A stretch of 64,000 nt of DNA from Rhizomys pruinosus (lineage: Eukaryota; Chordata; Mammalia; Rodentia; Spalacidae), in contig VZQC01005691.1 in the NCBI GenBank assembly GCA_009823505.1, forward strand, positions 287,324 to 351,323, given 5' to 3'. Each line of letters begins with the position of its first letter. Position 1 is the stretch's first letter. A program made the position numbers and the translations under genes. Of this stretch, positions 1-11,639 are shown in pieces. The notes below the pieces were generated by a model. It did no database searches. It was not told the DNA's origin and was given only the letters and a program-made list of their open reading frames with translations.

Positions 1-1100
1 GATTTTAGCATCTTCAGCTTATGATTTTTATTTTTTATTAGGCTGAAAGATGTCATGTCTGAAGTCTCCTCCTTGGCAAGCTCAAACCATCAGTTCTGCC
101 CTTGTGGTCCACACTGGGGTTTTCCCTTCCCATGGTCTCCAAATGAGGTCCAGCAAGCACCACGTCCTATACTGGTCTCCATGATACACCCTGGGTAGTC
201 CAACAATGGCAGTCTATACTCTGAAGAAGTGGAAACCCCAGTAGTAGCTTAGTCCACAAGTTGGATGTCTCAGCAGTCCTTATCTGGTACTGAAGGTTTG
301 AAAGATTCTTGGAGAAACATGAGTCTTTAGTCCATATTGGAAGGTTGAAAAGCTATGTCTTGTCACGTCTTTGAAGGATGGCAAAAGCAGTGGCAGCCAC
401 AGGGTAGCTGCACTTGCCAGTAAGACAGGCAAAACAACTGTGCTCTTTTGTCTGTTGACTAAGATCTCAAGTTTTATACCTGAAGTACAATTTCTCAGGT
501 CTTACTATTTATTTATTTCTGGTTATACTTTCCTTTTGGATGTTTAAGGCCACACAGTAAGCCCAGATTAACCAAGGTTTTTGTTTTCTCAAGGTCAGTT
601 GAGGATCTGGTCCTCAAGGGTCACTCAGGTATTTTTTTTGGGGGGGAGCCCCTGGCTCCTTTTGGCTTTTCAGTCACCAGTTCCATCTACTCAAGGACAA
701 AGTCAGGTCTTGCTAGACCAGGCTTCCCTTTTTGAAGCATGAGCAGACTTTCCTCTTTATAGACTGGACACTGGCTGAAGTCCCATTAGTGGATGGCCAA
801 GACTTCCCTCCACTGGTGACTCACATTTCAAGAGATGCCCCCATGCATAATCGCCTGTGACTTAGTTGAGCTCTGAGGACAAGGAACAAAATTATCGCTT
901 AAGACCCATGGCCAAATTGGTATGGGCATTAAATATGGTCGTTAAGCATCCAGAAAGGCTAGTTTACACCAGCCTGATACTTCTTACTACTTTATAATAT
1001 TTTAGAAAATGCTTGGGCAAAAGTTCAAGCAGCCTTGTATAAGAAATACTAAGAAGCACTCCCATAAAATAAATACTGCGATTAGTCAATGTGATAATGT
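1..1100. repeat. Possible rodent interspersed repeat, unassigned
   Basis: There is no coding potential here. Phrases such as ccagtagtagcttagtcc and ggatgtctcagcag (about 239-275) resemble a medium-reiterated rodent repeat I have seen in mouse introns, but I cannot name the family. The rest of the stretch shows nothing I can assign. Confidence 0.25.
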
Positions 1101-2819
1101 CATGACAAACTAGTTTTTCTGCATTCCTTTGATTTTATATTACTCTAAAATATACATACATATCCTTCATCCATATACCAAAACTTCCTAACTCTGAAAA
1201 TAAATGGTAGCTTAGCTCTAGAACTTATTAAGGGATTCACAATCTAACAGCACAGTTGTTCAGTTTGCCTTACAACTAGGTACTTGGTGCTAGAATCCAC
1301 GGATGAGGGATAACATTCATCATTTGTTTTTCTGGGACTGTGTTATTTCACTTAACATAATATCTTCTACATGGGTCTAGAGTTGTTAAAAAATAAAAAT
1401 AATAAATTTATATAAAAAAACATATCTTCTAGCTCCATCCATTTACCTGCAAAGTTCATGATGTCATCTTTCTTTACTGCTACATACTCCATTGTGTAGA
1501 TGTACCACATTTTCTCTATCCACTCATCAGTTGAGGGGCACTTGGGTTGCTTCCAGCTCTTTGCTGTTGTGAAGAGAGCTGCAATAAACATGGCTGTGCA
1601 TATATCTCTGTGGTAAGATGAGTCTTGTGGGTATATACCCAGGAGTGGTATGACTGGGTCAGGTGGCAAGCTCATTTTGAGTCTTCCAAGGGTTCTCCAC
1701 ACTGCTTTCCGTAGTCGCTATACGAGTTTACATTCCCACCAGCAGTGGATGAGTGTTTCCTTTTCCCCACAACCTCTCCAGCACTTGGTATTATTTGTTT
1801 TCTTGATCCTAGCCAGTCTTATTGGAGTGAGATGATATCTTAAAGTGGTTTTAATTTGCACTTGCTTAATTATTAGTGACGTTGAACAGTTTTTAAGATG
1901 TTTCTCAGCCATCTCTTAATTCCTCACTTATGAAGTCTCTGTTCAGCTCTTTGCTCCATCTTTTGAGTGGGTCATTTGTTTTCTTTTTCTTTGTTTTTTG
2001 AGTAGTTTATATATTCTAGAAATCAATGCTTTGTCAGATGTATCTGTGGTGAAAGTTTCCTCCCACTCTGTGGGTTTTCTCTTCACTTCCTCGAGTGTTT
2101 CTTTTGATGTACAGAAGCTTTTCAGTTTAATGAGGTCCCATTTGTCAATTGTTGATCTTATTTCTTGCACAGCTGCTGTCTGATTTATGAAGTCTTTTCC
2201 TATGCCTATGTCTTGTAGGCTGCTGTCAACTTTTTCTTCTATCACCTTTAGAGTTTTGGGTTTCACGTGAGGTCTTTGATCCATCTGGAGTTGACTTTTG
2301 TACAGGGTGAGAGGTAGGGGTTTAACTTTATTCTTCTACAAGTGGTGATCCAGTTTTGCCAACATGACTTGCTGAAGATGCTGTCTTTCCTCCATTGTGT
2401 CTTCTTGGGCCCCTTGTCAAATATGAGGTGGCTGAAATTGTATGTGCTCAAGTTCAGATCTTCAATTTGTTCCATTGGTCAGTAGGTCTGTTTTTGTGCC
2501 AGTACAAAGCTGTTTTTATGACTATAGCCCTGTAGTATAGTTTGAAGTCTGGTATAGAGAACCCTCTGCTTTGGCTATTCGAGGTCTTTTGTTTTCCATA
2601 TGAAATTAAGGACTCTTTTTTCCAAGCCTGTGAATTTGAATCTGTATATGTCTTCTTCAATTTCCTTCTTCAGGGGTTTATATTTTTTTTTTAATGGAGA
2701 TCTTTGGTTCTTTATATTTGCTCCTAGGTATTTTATTGTTTTTGAGGCTATTGTGGGTGGGAAGGTCTCCTTGAATTCCTTCTTCAGTTGATTGTTGTTC
2801 GTGTAAAGAAAGGCTACTG

Positions 2820-2949
2820 AAGGCCGGGCGTGGTGGCACATACCTTTAATCCTAGCACTTGTGAGTTCAAGGCCAGCCTGGTCTACGGAGTGAGTTCCAG
2901 GACAGCTGGGGCTACAGGGAGACCCTGTCTCGAAAAGACCAAAAAAAAA
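2820..2949 (+). mobile_element. B1 SINE nested in the LINE-1
   Basis: Starts ggccgggcgtggtggcac and ends in a poly(A) run. It is flanked by a perfect 15-bp target site duplication, aaagaaaggctactg (2805-2819 and 2950-2964), which dates it after the LINE-1. It lacks some of the usual B1 middle (the cacttgggaggcagaggc part is shortened). Confidence 0.95.
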
Positions 2950-4035
2950 AAAGAAAGGCTACTGGTTTTCTTAGGTTAATTTTGTATCCTGCCACTTTAC
3001 TGAAGCTCTTAATAGTTTCTAGGAGTTTTCTGGTGGAGTTTTTAGCATCCCTTAGTTAACAATCATATCGTCAGCCAAAAGGGATAGCTTGACTTCCTCT
3101 TTTCCAATTAGTACTCCTTTAATTTCCTTTCCTTGCCTTATTGCCCTAGCAAGTGTTTCAAGCATTGTATTGAAGAGGAGTGCTGACAGGGGGCAGCCTT
3201 GCTGACTTCGGACCTTTTAGGGGAATGCTTCTGTCTTTTCTCCATTTAGCATGATGTTGACTGTGGGTTTCCTGTATATGGATTTGATTACATTGAGTTA
3301 TGATCCCTCCAATCCAATTCTCTCTACGACTTTAAGCATGTTAAAGGGTTTTTCTGCATCAATTGAGATGATCATGTGGTTTTTATCTCAGTCCATTTAT
3401 GTGTTTTATGATATTTATTGATTTTCATATATTGAACCATCCCTGCATCTCTGGTATGAATCCAACTTGGTCATGATGGATGATCTTTTTGATGTGGGTC
3501 TATATGCAGTTTGCAAGTTTTTTGTTGAGAATTTTTGCATCTGTGTTCATTAATGAGATGGATCTATAGTTCTCTTTTTCTGGTTGTATCTTTGCCTGGT
3601 TTTTGGTGTTAGAGTGATGCTGGCTTCATAGAAAGAATTTGGGAGATTTCCCTCTCCTTGTATCCTTTTGAACAATTTGAGTAATAATGCTTGTCTTTTT
3701 GAAATGTTTTATAGAATTCTGCCATGAAACTATCTGGGCCTGGGCTTTTTTTAGTTGGGAGGTTTCTTATTACATCTTCAATTTCTTCATATATTATGGG
3801 TCTGTTTAAGCTATCAATCTCTTCTTGGTTGAGCTTTGGTGATTCCCAGGACTTCAGATATTCATCCATTTCTCCTAGGTTTTCAAACTTAGTAGAGTAT
3901 AGGTTTTTGAAGTATTCCTGTATGATTGTCTGAATATTTTCATTGTCTGTTGTTATATTTCCCCTTTTTCATCACGGATTCTATTGATTTAGAGTTGCTC
4001 TTTCTTTTGGTTACTGTGCTAGAGGTCTATCTATC

Positions 4036-4087
4036 TTGTTTATTCTCTCAAAGAACCAACTTTTTGGTTCTTTGAGAGAATAAACAA
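4036..4087. repeat. Perfect inverted repeat (24-bp arms, 4-nt loop) inside the LINE-1
   Basis: Arms 4036-4059 and 4064-4087 are exact reverse complements around the loop cttt. The core is tctctcaaagaaccaa and its complement. Downstream, aataaacaaaattgag is repeated with small changes to about 4120. The structure looks like a local fold-back copying event. Confidence 0.85.
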
Positions 4088-5079
4088 AATTGAGAATAAA
4101 CAAAATTGAGAGAATAAACCAAACAAGATTTTTTGTATTGTTTTCTTTGTTTCTATTTCATTGATTTCTGCTCTGATTTTTATTTCTTCCTGTCTGTTGC
4201 ATTTAGGGTTCATTTGTGTTGTCTCAAGTGTTTTTAGCTGCAGCATTAGATCATTCACTTGTGCTCTTTTTGTTTTTCTAATGTATGCACTCAGGGCTAT
4301 AAACTTAACTCTTAGGACTGCTTTTGAAGTATCCCATAGGTTTTGTTGTGTTGTATTATCATTGTCATTCAGTTCCAGGAATGCTTTTATTTCTTTCTTT
4401 ATTTCTTCCTTGACCCATTCATTATTTAGGAGTGTGTTATTTAGTCTCCATGTGTTCTTGTAGATAGTAGGGCTTATCCTAGTGTTGATATTGAGCTTTA
4501 TTGCACTGTGAGGTCCGTTTGGTATACCACATCATTCAGTTCAGATGTCTTTCTGTTGACATGCCCAAAGTGCTTAGTGGGGTATTGAAGTCCCCTACTA
4601 TGAGTGTGCTGGGGTTAATCTGTGCCTTGAGGTCCTGGAGAATTGTCTTTTAAAGTTTGGTGGACCAGAGTTTGGTGCATATATATTCATGATTGTGAAA
4701 TCTTCATGGTCAATTAATTGTTACTTTGATAAAGATGTAATGGCCCTCTTTGTCTCTTCTGATTATTTTTACTTTGAAGACTATTTTATCTGATATTAAA
4801 ATAGCCACACCTGCTTTCATGTTGGTACCATTTGCTTGGAATATTTTTTCCATCCCCTCACTTTAAGTTGGTGCCTATCCTTGAGAGTGAGATGGGTTTC
4901 TTGTAGACAGCATATAGATGGGTTTTGTTTCCTAATCCAATCTCCCAGTCTGTGTCTTTTGATTGGGGTGTTTAGTCCATTAATATTTAAGGTTATAATT
5001 GAAAGATGTGTGTTGCTTCCTTTCACCTTATTATCCATTTGCATTTTTAGTCTAGGTTTCTCCTTCTGCAGTTATGCTT

Positions 5080-6192
5080 TTATTAATTTCTCTTTCTACG
5101 TGCCTGGGGATAGTTGTTCCTCTCTTCTGTCCCTTGAATTACTTCAAGTATTTTCTGAAGGGTTTGTTTTTCTGGACATGTATTCTATCATCTTGTTTAT
5201 GACATGGAAGATTTTTCTCTCTCCTTCAACTATAATTGACATTTTTGCTGGGTATAGTAATCTACATTCCTTTAACACTGGGAATGCTTTGCTCCACGTT
5301 CTTCTTACTTTCATAGTTTGCACTTAAAAGTCAGTGGTAATTCTGAGGGGTTTCCCCTTATATGTAACTTGTTGTTTTTCTCTTGTGGGTTTCAGAATTT
5401 TGTCTTTGTTTTGTGTGTTTAGCGTTTTAACTATGATATGGCAGGGGGAGTTCTTTTCTGATCTTGTCTGTTTGGAATTCTATGTGCTTCTTGTATCTAT
5501 ATGGGTTTGTCTCTTTTTAGTTTGGGGAAATTTCCATCTATTATTCTGTTGAAGATCTATCTGATCAATTCTCTTGGGGTTCTTCTCTTTCCCCTATTCC
5601 TATGATGCAGAGGGTTGATCTTTTCATAGTGTCCCACACTTCCTGGTTGTTCCACTTTTGTGTATTTTTAAATTTTTCATAATCTTTACTTGAGCTTTCT
5701 AGTTGTTCTGTGTTATCTTCCAGGTCTGATATTCTTTGTTCTGCTTCCTCCCTTCTACTTTTGAGGCTTTTTCCATTCCTTTCCTCTTGATTGGATGAGT
5801 GTTCGATTTTCTTTTTCATTTCATCTTGTGATTTCTTTAGTATTTCTACTTCCTTTTGGAGCTTCTCAATCTCTTCTGGTAGCTCCTTGCTTTGCTGGTT
5901 AGTTTCCTTTTTCAGTGTTTCTACTTCCTTCCAGAGATTGTCATTCTCTCCCTTTAGTTCTTTCTGAGGTTTGTCATTCTCTCCCCCCTAGGTCCTTCTT
6001 GAGCTTTTCATTCTCTCTCCTTTGTTCTCTGACTCGTTCATTATATTCTTTGATTTCTTTGACTATGTCTGCAATTGTTCCTGTAAGATCTGTGTCCTGG
6101 TATCCTGGGTCACCCCAGGGGGGAATCTCACTGTAGATATCTCCCTCAGGGTTGGTAGAGCTTGCTGTGGAATTATCCTGCACCTTTCCCAT
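5080..6192 (-). pseudogene. LINE-1 ORF1 remnant (RNA-binding chaperone)
   Basis: The start of ORF1 is likely near 6192. Lys/Glu-rich coiled-coil segments follow (EIKEYNERVREQRRENEKLK; later EEAEQRISDLEDNTEQLE), then the RNA-binding region with CIIGIGEREEPQEN (about 5575). At least two frames are used, so the gene is broken. The order ORF1 then ORF2 on the minus strand supports one single element. Confidence 0.8.
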
Positions 6193-7048
6193 GTTGTCCC
6201 TTCATCCTATCCCTGGCCTGTGGTTTTCCATTTTTCCTGTATTCTGATGTGAATCCCAAATACCTCTTGAAGACTTGCTTTGCTTGCCTCCTTCAAATGC
6301 CTTTTTTTTTTTTCCTCCTTGTTTATGGAGTGTTGACTTGTGTAGATTTCAGGCTTTCAGTTTTGTTTATATATTGGAAGTCTAACTCACTCTTCCCTTT
6401 CTGTTCTGAAGGTTCTCCAAAAAATCCACTTGGACACTTCCTCAGCAATTCCATTTGGGGGAGAGGGGATATGCTTCCTTTAGCCTGAGCCCCATACTCT
6501 GTGCTTCAGGTGGTCCTGGGAATTCCTTGATCTACACTTTCTGCACTCTGACATGCTTTTCTAGCTAGCACTCTGTGCCCCTCAGTTCTACATCCTGATC
6601 TGCCTTTTACATAGCTGCCAGAAGTGTTTCAACATCCTCCTAAACAGAATCCCATGTCACCCACTGTAGCTTGGTCCCTTTCTCATAGGCTTTTCCTGCT
6701 GCTCACCCCTCTGTTCCCTTTAGTCCCTCTAGTCTCTTGCATTCCCACCATATTGAATTAGTTGCTTTCTCTGACCATAGCCTGCTTTTGTATGCCTATA
6801 TAGAATTTTAGAAATGCTTGTCCATGGTTCCTTCTACCCCACTGCCTCATAACTCTCATCTTGTGAGATGAGGGAGATATCACTTTGGATGAGATAAGGC
6901 AGATATCACTTTGGATGAGCTAATCCTGAAAGTTACAACTGAGCTCCTTTGCTAGACCTAGTATCTTTAACCATTTTGCTTTTAGTGTAGTGCCTGCATT
7001 TCTCAGTTCACTGTGAACATTTTGAAGCCAATAATTTTGCCTCATGTA

Positions 7049-7196
7049 TTTTTTTTTTTTTTTTGGTCTTTTCCAGGGTCTCCCTGTAGCCCCAGCTGAC
7101 CTGGAACTCACTCTGTAAACCAGGCTGGCCTTGAACTCACAAAGATCTGCCTGCCTCTGCCTCCCGAGTGCTAGGTTTAAAGGCACCATGCCCTGC
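7049..7196 (-). mobile_element. B1 SINE, antisense
   Basis: Poly-T then ggtcttttccagggtctccc and on to ggcaccatgccctgc. The duplication tgcctcatgtatttt flanks it (about 7039-7053 and 7197-7211). Confidence 0.93.
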
Positions 7197-7266
7197 TGCC
7201 TCATGTATTTTTATCACTTGTATTGTTTATGGTTTCCAGCAGAGGCGTAGAAATATTTGGTAGTTG

Positions 7267-7448
7267 TAGAGATGGCTGTGTGGTTAAGAGTGTACACTGC
7301 TCTTGCCTAGAGCCTGAGTTCAATTCTCAGCACCTATGTGGTAGCTGACAATATAATTCCAACTCCAGAGAATCCAATACCTTTCTGTGGCCTTCACAGC
7401 ACTTGGACACACACATACACATGTTCATACACACATTCACACACTTAA
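7267..7448 (+). mobile_element. Older B3-type SINE
   Basis: Reads gagatggctgtgtggttaag, with a diverged tRNA-like head, and ends in an acacacatacac-rich tail. It directly precedes a young B3 copy. Confidence 0.7.
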
Positions 7449-7463
7449 AAGTAAAATAATCCT

Positions 7464-7705
7464 GGGGCTGGAGAGATAGCCTAGCGGTTAAGAGTGCCAA
7501 CTGCTCTTGCAGAGGACCTGGGTTCAATCCCCAGCACCCACATGGCAGCTGAGAACCATCCATAACTCCAGTTCCAGGAGAACTCCAGTTCCAGGGGAAT
7601 CTGACACCCTCTTCTGACCTCCTCGGCATTGCACGACACGGGTGCACAGACCTGCATGCAGATAGTACATCATACACATAAGATAAACAAAAAAAAATTT
7701 TTTTT
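7464..7705 (+). mobile_element. Young B3-like SINE
   Basis: Begins ggggctggagagatagcc and carries the doubled actccagttccagg block typical of the young subfamily. A perfect duplication aagtaaaataatcct flanks it (7449-7463 and 7706-7720). Confidence 0.93.
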
Positions 7706-8455
7706 AAGTAAAATAATCCTTTTAAAAAAGGAAATATTTGGTGAAGGAAAAGAAATTCATTTGGATGGCCCATCTAGCATTAGAGCTATCGTGGGACTCT
7801 TGGCCCTCCCTCATGGCAGGGCTGATTGTTAGGGTTCCTGTTTGTGACGGGCTTCTTCTCCAGACCTAGGAAGGTAGGCTAAAGAGCCAGCCAGAGAAAT
7901 GGTCCAGGTCTTGCTATACTCACAAGAATGTAGTACAATTTTTCGTCTCTGATATCTCTTGCAAAAAGTTTCATTGTCTTATTACCCCTATGTCTGGAGG
8001 CCCATGAACCTTTAATTGCTTCATTTAAACCTAACCCTAGATCCACATCTGGTCAGAGAAGTTGTTGGATTCTAGCCTCTGGAGAAACTTCTTGGCTCTC
8101 CCTTTAACCTCCTTTGGAGTTATCTCCAGAAGGGAGGAGGGAGAAGAATCATATCTTACAGAAGTTCCTTTTCCATGCTGGCCCAGAGAATACGTACGTT
8201 GTTCCTTGGTGTGCCATTGGGGACCATAGGCCAAATTGGAAGAACATCTTTTCGTGTATTTCATGTATTACATATATCACATATGTATTACATGTGAACA
8301 TATGCATGTGTGTGCACAAATGCAGGTGGGTAGGAATAGGAGTAGGAAAGCCAGCGAGGGATGGGGGGGGTATCAATGTCATCAAAACAGAGCAGACAAC
8401 TTGGCTAGGATAGAGGTGAGAGAGTGCCAGGAAACTTGAGGATGTAAAAATACTT

Positions 8456-8660
8456 GATGAGGGCTGACAAAATAGCTCAGTGAGCTAAAGCACTTGTCAC
8501 AGAAGCCTGACAATCTGCAATCCCCAGAATCCACTGAAGGGTACAATGAGAGAACCAACTAACTCTACAAAGTTGTCTTCTGACATCTGAATGTAACACT
8601 GAGTTACATGCATCCCTTTACATTATACATACCCAAAATTATAATAAAAAATTAAAGACT
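8456..8660 (+). mobile_element. Diverged tRNA-derived SINE (B2/B3/B4 group)
   Basis: Reads gggctgacaaaatagctcag, then gttgtcttctgacatctg, ending in an A-rich tail. Too diverged to assign to one family. Confidence 0.6.
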
Positions 8661-9119
8661 ATTTGATGAAAGATGGTATTCATTAATTTGGTAAATACTT
8701 AATATGTCTTGTGTTAAGATATGAGACGTAAAGAGGACTGAGGAAGAGTCTGACATTCAGGATCCTCTCTAGTCTGTGGCAAAGGGTGGGAAGCTATCAC
8801 TGGGACAAGTCATATACTTCCAGGCCTATAGGGCTCTCTGGGAATGAGAGTTTTGGTGGTCTAAGGAATTAGGAGTGAATCAGATGGAATTCCTGAAGAT
8901 GAGAAGGCACCACCCTGGTACGACCTGAGGTGCCAAACTGTGTCTTCAGTTGAAAGTCCTTCAGTAGGAAGTCATTAGTAGTTCACTGTCTAAAAGGGTT
9001 TCCATTTTAAAATCTGGTGTGCGAGTTTGGTGAGTATAGTACTGTCAAGTGGCAGTTTTGAAACAGCAGCCAGTTTCCTGAGGCCTCCAGCATGTATGTG
9101 GCATACATTGCTTTCTTTA

Positions 9120-9262
9120 TTTCTCATGACCTTCCTTGAGGAACTTTGTCATTGTAATTATTTCATAGCTAGAGCAGTCCAGAGACTTGCCCAGTGCCAC
9201 ATGGGCCTCAGTTAGTCAAGGTGGGCTGAAATCCCAGGTTGGCAGTCTGTCTCTAGAGCTGA
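9120..9262 (-). repeat. MIR-like ancient SINE fragment
   Basis: Contains gagacttgcccagtgccac and ggctgaaatcccaggt, in the order seen in MIR or L2 ends. Diverged, so only a tentative call. Confidence 0.4.
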
Positions 9263-9532
9263 CCTCTTGTCATCATCTACCAAAGCTGAAGAGGAGAGGC
9301 CTAGATGGAAGAAGAGAAGTGCCCATAGGATATACACCCAGGATATAAACAGAGGGCACATTGTACCTCACTGTGCCATTTACAGTATTTTCATTTTTGG
9401 ACTGAAGACAGTACAAAAGCATTGAAAATATTTTAGAGACGACTTCTCTGGGTGCAGTATGAAAATTAGGATCTAGTAAGTGTTTCCTCAAGGCCAGAGT
9501 TGGTAACAGAATGAGAGGGTGACAAGAAGAGG

Positions 9533-9915
9533 GGTAAGCCTGAAGGAACCCAGAAGAAAAGGGGTAAGCCTGAAGGATACCTAGTAGAAGAGGGGTAAGC
9601 CTGAAGATACCCAGAAGAAGAGGGGTAAACTTGAAGGATACCCAGAAGAAGAGGGGTAAGCCTGAAGGATCCCCAGAAGAAGAGCGGTAAGCCTGAAGGA
9701 TACCCAGAAGAAGAGGGGTAAGCCTGAAGGATACCCAGAAGAAGAGGGATAAGCCTGAAGGATACCCAAAAGAAGAGGGGTAAGCTTGAAGGATACCCAG
9801 AAGAAGAGGGGTAAGCCTGAAGGATACCCAGAAGAAGAGGGATAAGCCTGAAGGATACCCAAAAGAAGAGGGGTAAGCTTGAAGGATACCCAGAAGAGGA
9901 GGGGTAAGCCTGAAG
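9533..9915 (+). repeat. 31-bp minisatellite, first array (about 13 units)
   Basis: The unit is built from ggtaagcctgaaggat and acccagaagaagagg. The repeat start moves by exactly 31 bases (for example 9661, 9692, 9723). Units around 9749-9895 show a three-unit, 93-bp higher-order period, where variants ataagcc and cccaaaag recur. Because 31 is not a multiple of three, all frames read the same 31-residue cycle and give long false open frames on the minus strand. The array continues after a solo LTR at 10310. Confidence 0.95.
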
Positions 9916-10309
9916 TGTGGCATCACCTGAAGAGGGACGGGGGAGAGAAGGCTCGAACCAGCCGGCCTCCTCGGTGGATGGGGCTGAGCGGGATGATGAG
10001 TGTCGACGGTCTGCAAGAGAACACATGGACGGGGAGCTTGTCAAGCAAGGGCTCACTTTATTGCAAGCAGGGCAGTGACTTATAAACAAAACAACCACAA
10101 AAGGCATTTATGCATGAAAGCAAATGACCAATGTTCCTGCAGCCCCTCTGGCCCTCTCAGGCAGATTGGCCTACACGGCTGACAATTGTAACTCATGCTG
10201 CTTGTCCTTATCTCTCCCCAACCAGAGGTTTTGGCAAACAACTCGGGTCCCTCCTCCTCTACCTCCCCTCAGCACCATCTTGACCTGGCCAGCTGGGTGG
10301 GCCCCATCA
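9916..10309 (-). mobile_element. Solo LTR of an endogenous retrovirus
   Basis: A 394-bp block that begins tg and ends ca and cleanly interrupts the 31-bp repeat. The duplication TGAAG flanks it (9911-9915 and 10310-10314), and removing the block restores the minisatellite unit. On the minus strand it has a TATA-like box (about 10078-10087) and an AATAAA signal (10057-10062). There is no internal viral sequence, so it is a solo LTR left by recombination. It cannot encode protein. I do not name the retrovirus family. Confidence 0.82.
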
Positions 10310-10575
10310 TGAAGGATACCCAGAAGAGGGGTAAGCCTGAAGGATACCCAGAAGAAGAGGGGTAAGCCTGAAGGATCCCCAGAAGAAGAGAGGTAAGCCT
10401 GAAGGATCCCCAGAAGAAGAGGGGTAAGCCTGAAGGATCCCCAGAAGAAGAGGGGTAAGCCTGAAGGATCCCCAGAAGAAGAGGGGTAAGCCTGAAGGAT
10501 GCCTAGTAGAAGAGGAGTAAGCCTGAAGGATACCCAGAAGAAGAGGGGTAAGCCTGAAGGATACCCAGTAGAGAG
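10310..10575 (+). repeat. 31-bp minisatellite, second array (about 8-9 units)
   Basis: Same unit as the first array, with some units reading ggatccccagaag instead of ggatacccagaag. It ends in gatacccagtagagag, after which the sequence is unique. Confidence 0.95.
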
Positions 10576-11493
10576 AATTCACTGAATTGGGCAGTTTGGT
10601 TCAGTGAAGCCCAGGAGAGCACATGTCAGTTGAAACAAATGTCTGGCTTTAACTTGAGGGCAGTCTGGACTGGGTAGGATTCTTGATCCATGCCAGAAAC
10701 AGATGAAATCCTCAAATGGAAACAGTGGATCTTTTCCTGAGAAGACATCTTTGCAAAGGACCTGACAGGAACAGTGCTATTTCCCCTTGTCCTCCTAATA
10801 GTCTGCTGTCAGACTGCTGGTTTCAGCTAGGAGATAAGCATCAGAATACAGAGAGAAATATTTCTCCACAATGCAAATGTTTGGCAGGATGGAGAAAGAT
10901 GAGATCGATGAAGCTAACTGTCGTCTGGTGTGTAAAATGATTGTGCTTATTCATTTGTATAACTGCTCACACCGGAGCCTAGAGGGCATTTTAATAACAT
11001 GGGCAGTGCCAAATTCATAATTAGCCAAGTCCAGTTTTGACAGATATTACTGTGGATATAGAACAAAGTTGCTTTTGTTATTTCCTTAATTGAAATCATC
11101 AGGAAAATACCAGTCAGATCAGAGAGGTTGAAGAAGCAATGCTGGCATAAATAGCCCCAGATTATTTGTCTGTTGGAGGCTGGAAGTAGACTGGTCTGAG
11201 CAGCCTCCATCTGAGATTACCCAAACAAACTCTTGTGACTGGCAACCTGGGAATGCACAGGGAGGTTGTGAAAGCTTTTTACTATTTTCTCCCAGGGCAA
11301 GGGCCAAAGGAAATCAGTTTCTCTTGGAACCTAAAAGCTTTTGGCACCATGAAATAATTCTTTATCTCATATAATGTTACTTTCCTTCCTTTTTCTTTTT
11401 ACTTACCTCTTCAGCAGTATGACCTAATTGTCTTAGTGCTGGACAGAAAGGGAACTTTTAATTTTATTTTTAATTTTATTTATTTATTTATTT

Positions 11494-11639
11494 GGTCTTT
11501 TCGAGACAGGGTCTCCCTATAGCCCCAGCTGTCCTGGAACTCACTCTGTAGACCAGGCTGACCTTGAACTCACAAAGATCCACCTGCCTCTGCCTCCCAA
11601 GTGCTAGGATTAAAGGCGTGTGCCACCACCCCCCGGCTA
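11494..11639 (-). mobile_element. B1 SINE, antisense
   Basis: Reads ggtcttttcgagacaggg through to gtgtgccaccaccccccg, with a tttattta-rich tail upstream of it on the + strand. Confidence 0.92.

Larger units (their letters stand above)
1367..5044 (-). pseudogene. LINE-1 ORF2 remnant (endonuclease, reverse transcriptase)
   Basis: Starts at about 5044 with SIITLNINGLNTPIKRHRLG and CCLQETHL, the N-terminal apurinic endonuclease. The reverse-transcriptase active-site region is at about 3060-3085, reading LADDM instead of the usual FADDM. The C-terminus reads PDPVIPLLGIYPQ near 1650 and KMWYIYTMEY near 1500. Frameshifts and stops break it into at least nine pieces. There may be an internal deletion near 4500-4560. 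It is also interrupted by a B1 and by a fold-back inverted duplication at 4036-4087. Confidence 0.88.
1115..6860 (-). mobile_element. LINE-1, nearly full length, antisense to WLS, inactive
   Basis: In minus orientation it runs from a 5' UTR-like segment (about 6860-6193) through ORF1 and ORF2 to a 3' UTR-like end near 1115. ORF2 start, endonuclease, RT and C-terminal segments are recognisable in translation, but in many different frames with stops, so it cannot make its proteins. The 3' segment (1130-1210) resembles that of the LINE-1 piece at 33340-33420. A B1 is nested at 2820-2949. Outer ends are approximate and I found no clear target site duplication. Confidence 0.9.

Noticed and set aside
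4836..5552. Plus-strand open frames of 163 and 72 codons
   Set aside because: They are the opposite strand of LINE-1 ORF2/ORF1. The minus strand has recognisable endonuclease sequence there.
1367..6192. An intact, active LINE-1
   Set aside because: ORF1 and ORF2 are broken across several frames, the RT site is altered and a B1 interrupts ORF2.
9273..10107. Open frames of 213 and 247 codons on the minus strand with repeats of LQAYPSSSGYPSGLP type
   Set aside because: They are translations of the 31-bp minisatellite and the solo LTR. The period is not a multiple of three, so every frame gives the same cycle. There is no promoter, start context or family match.
9533..10575. Possible CRISPR array because of regular 31-bp repeats
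   Set aside because: The repeats are head to tail without unique spacers, and the DNA is mammalian. The same holds for the 39-bp array at 39648-40283.
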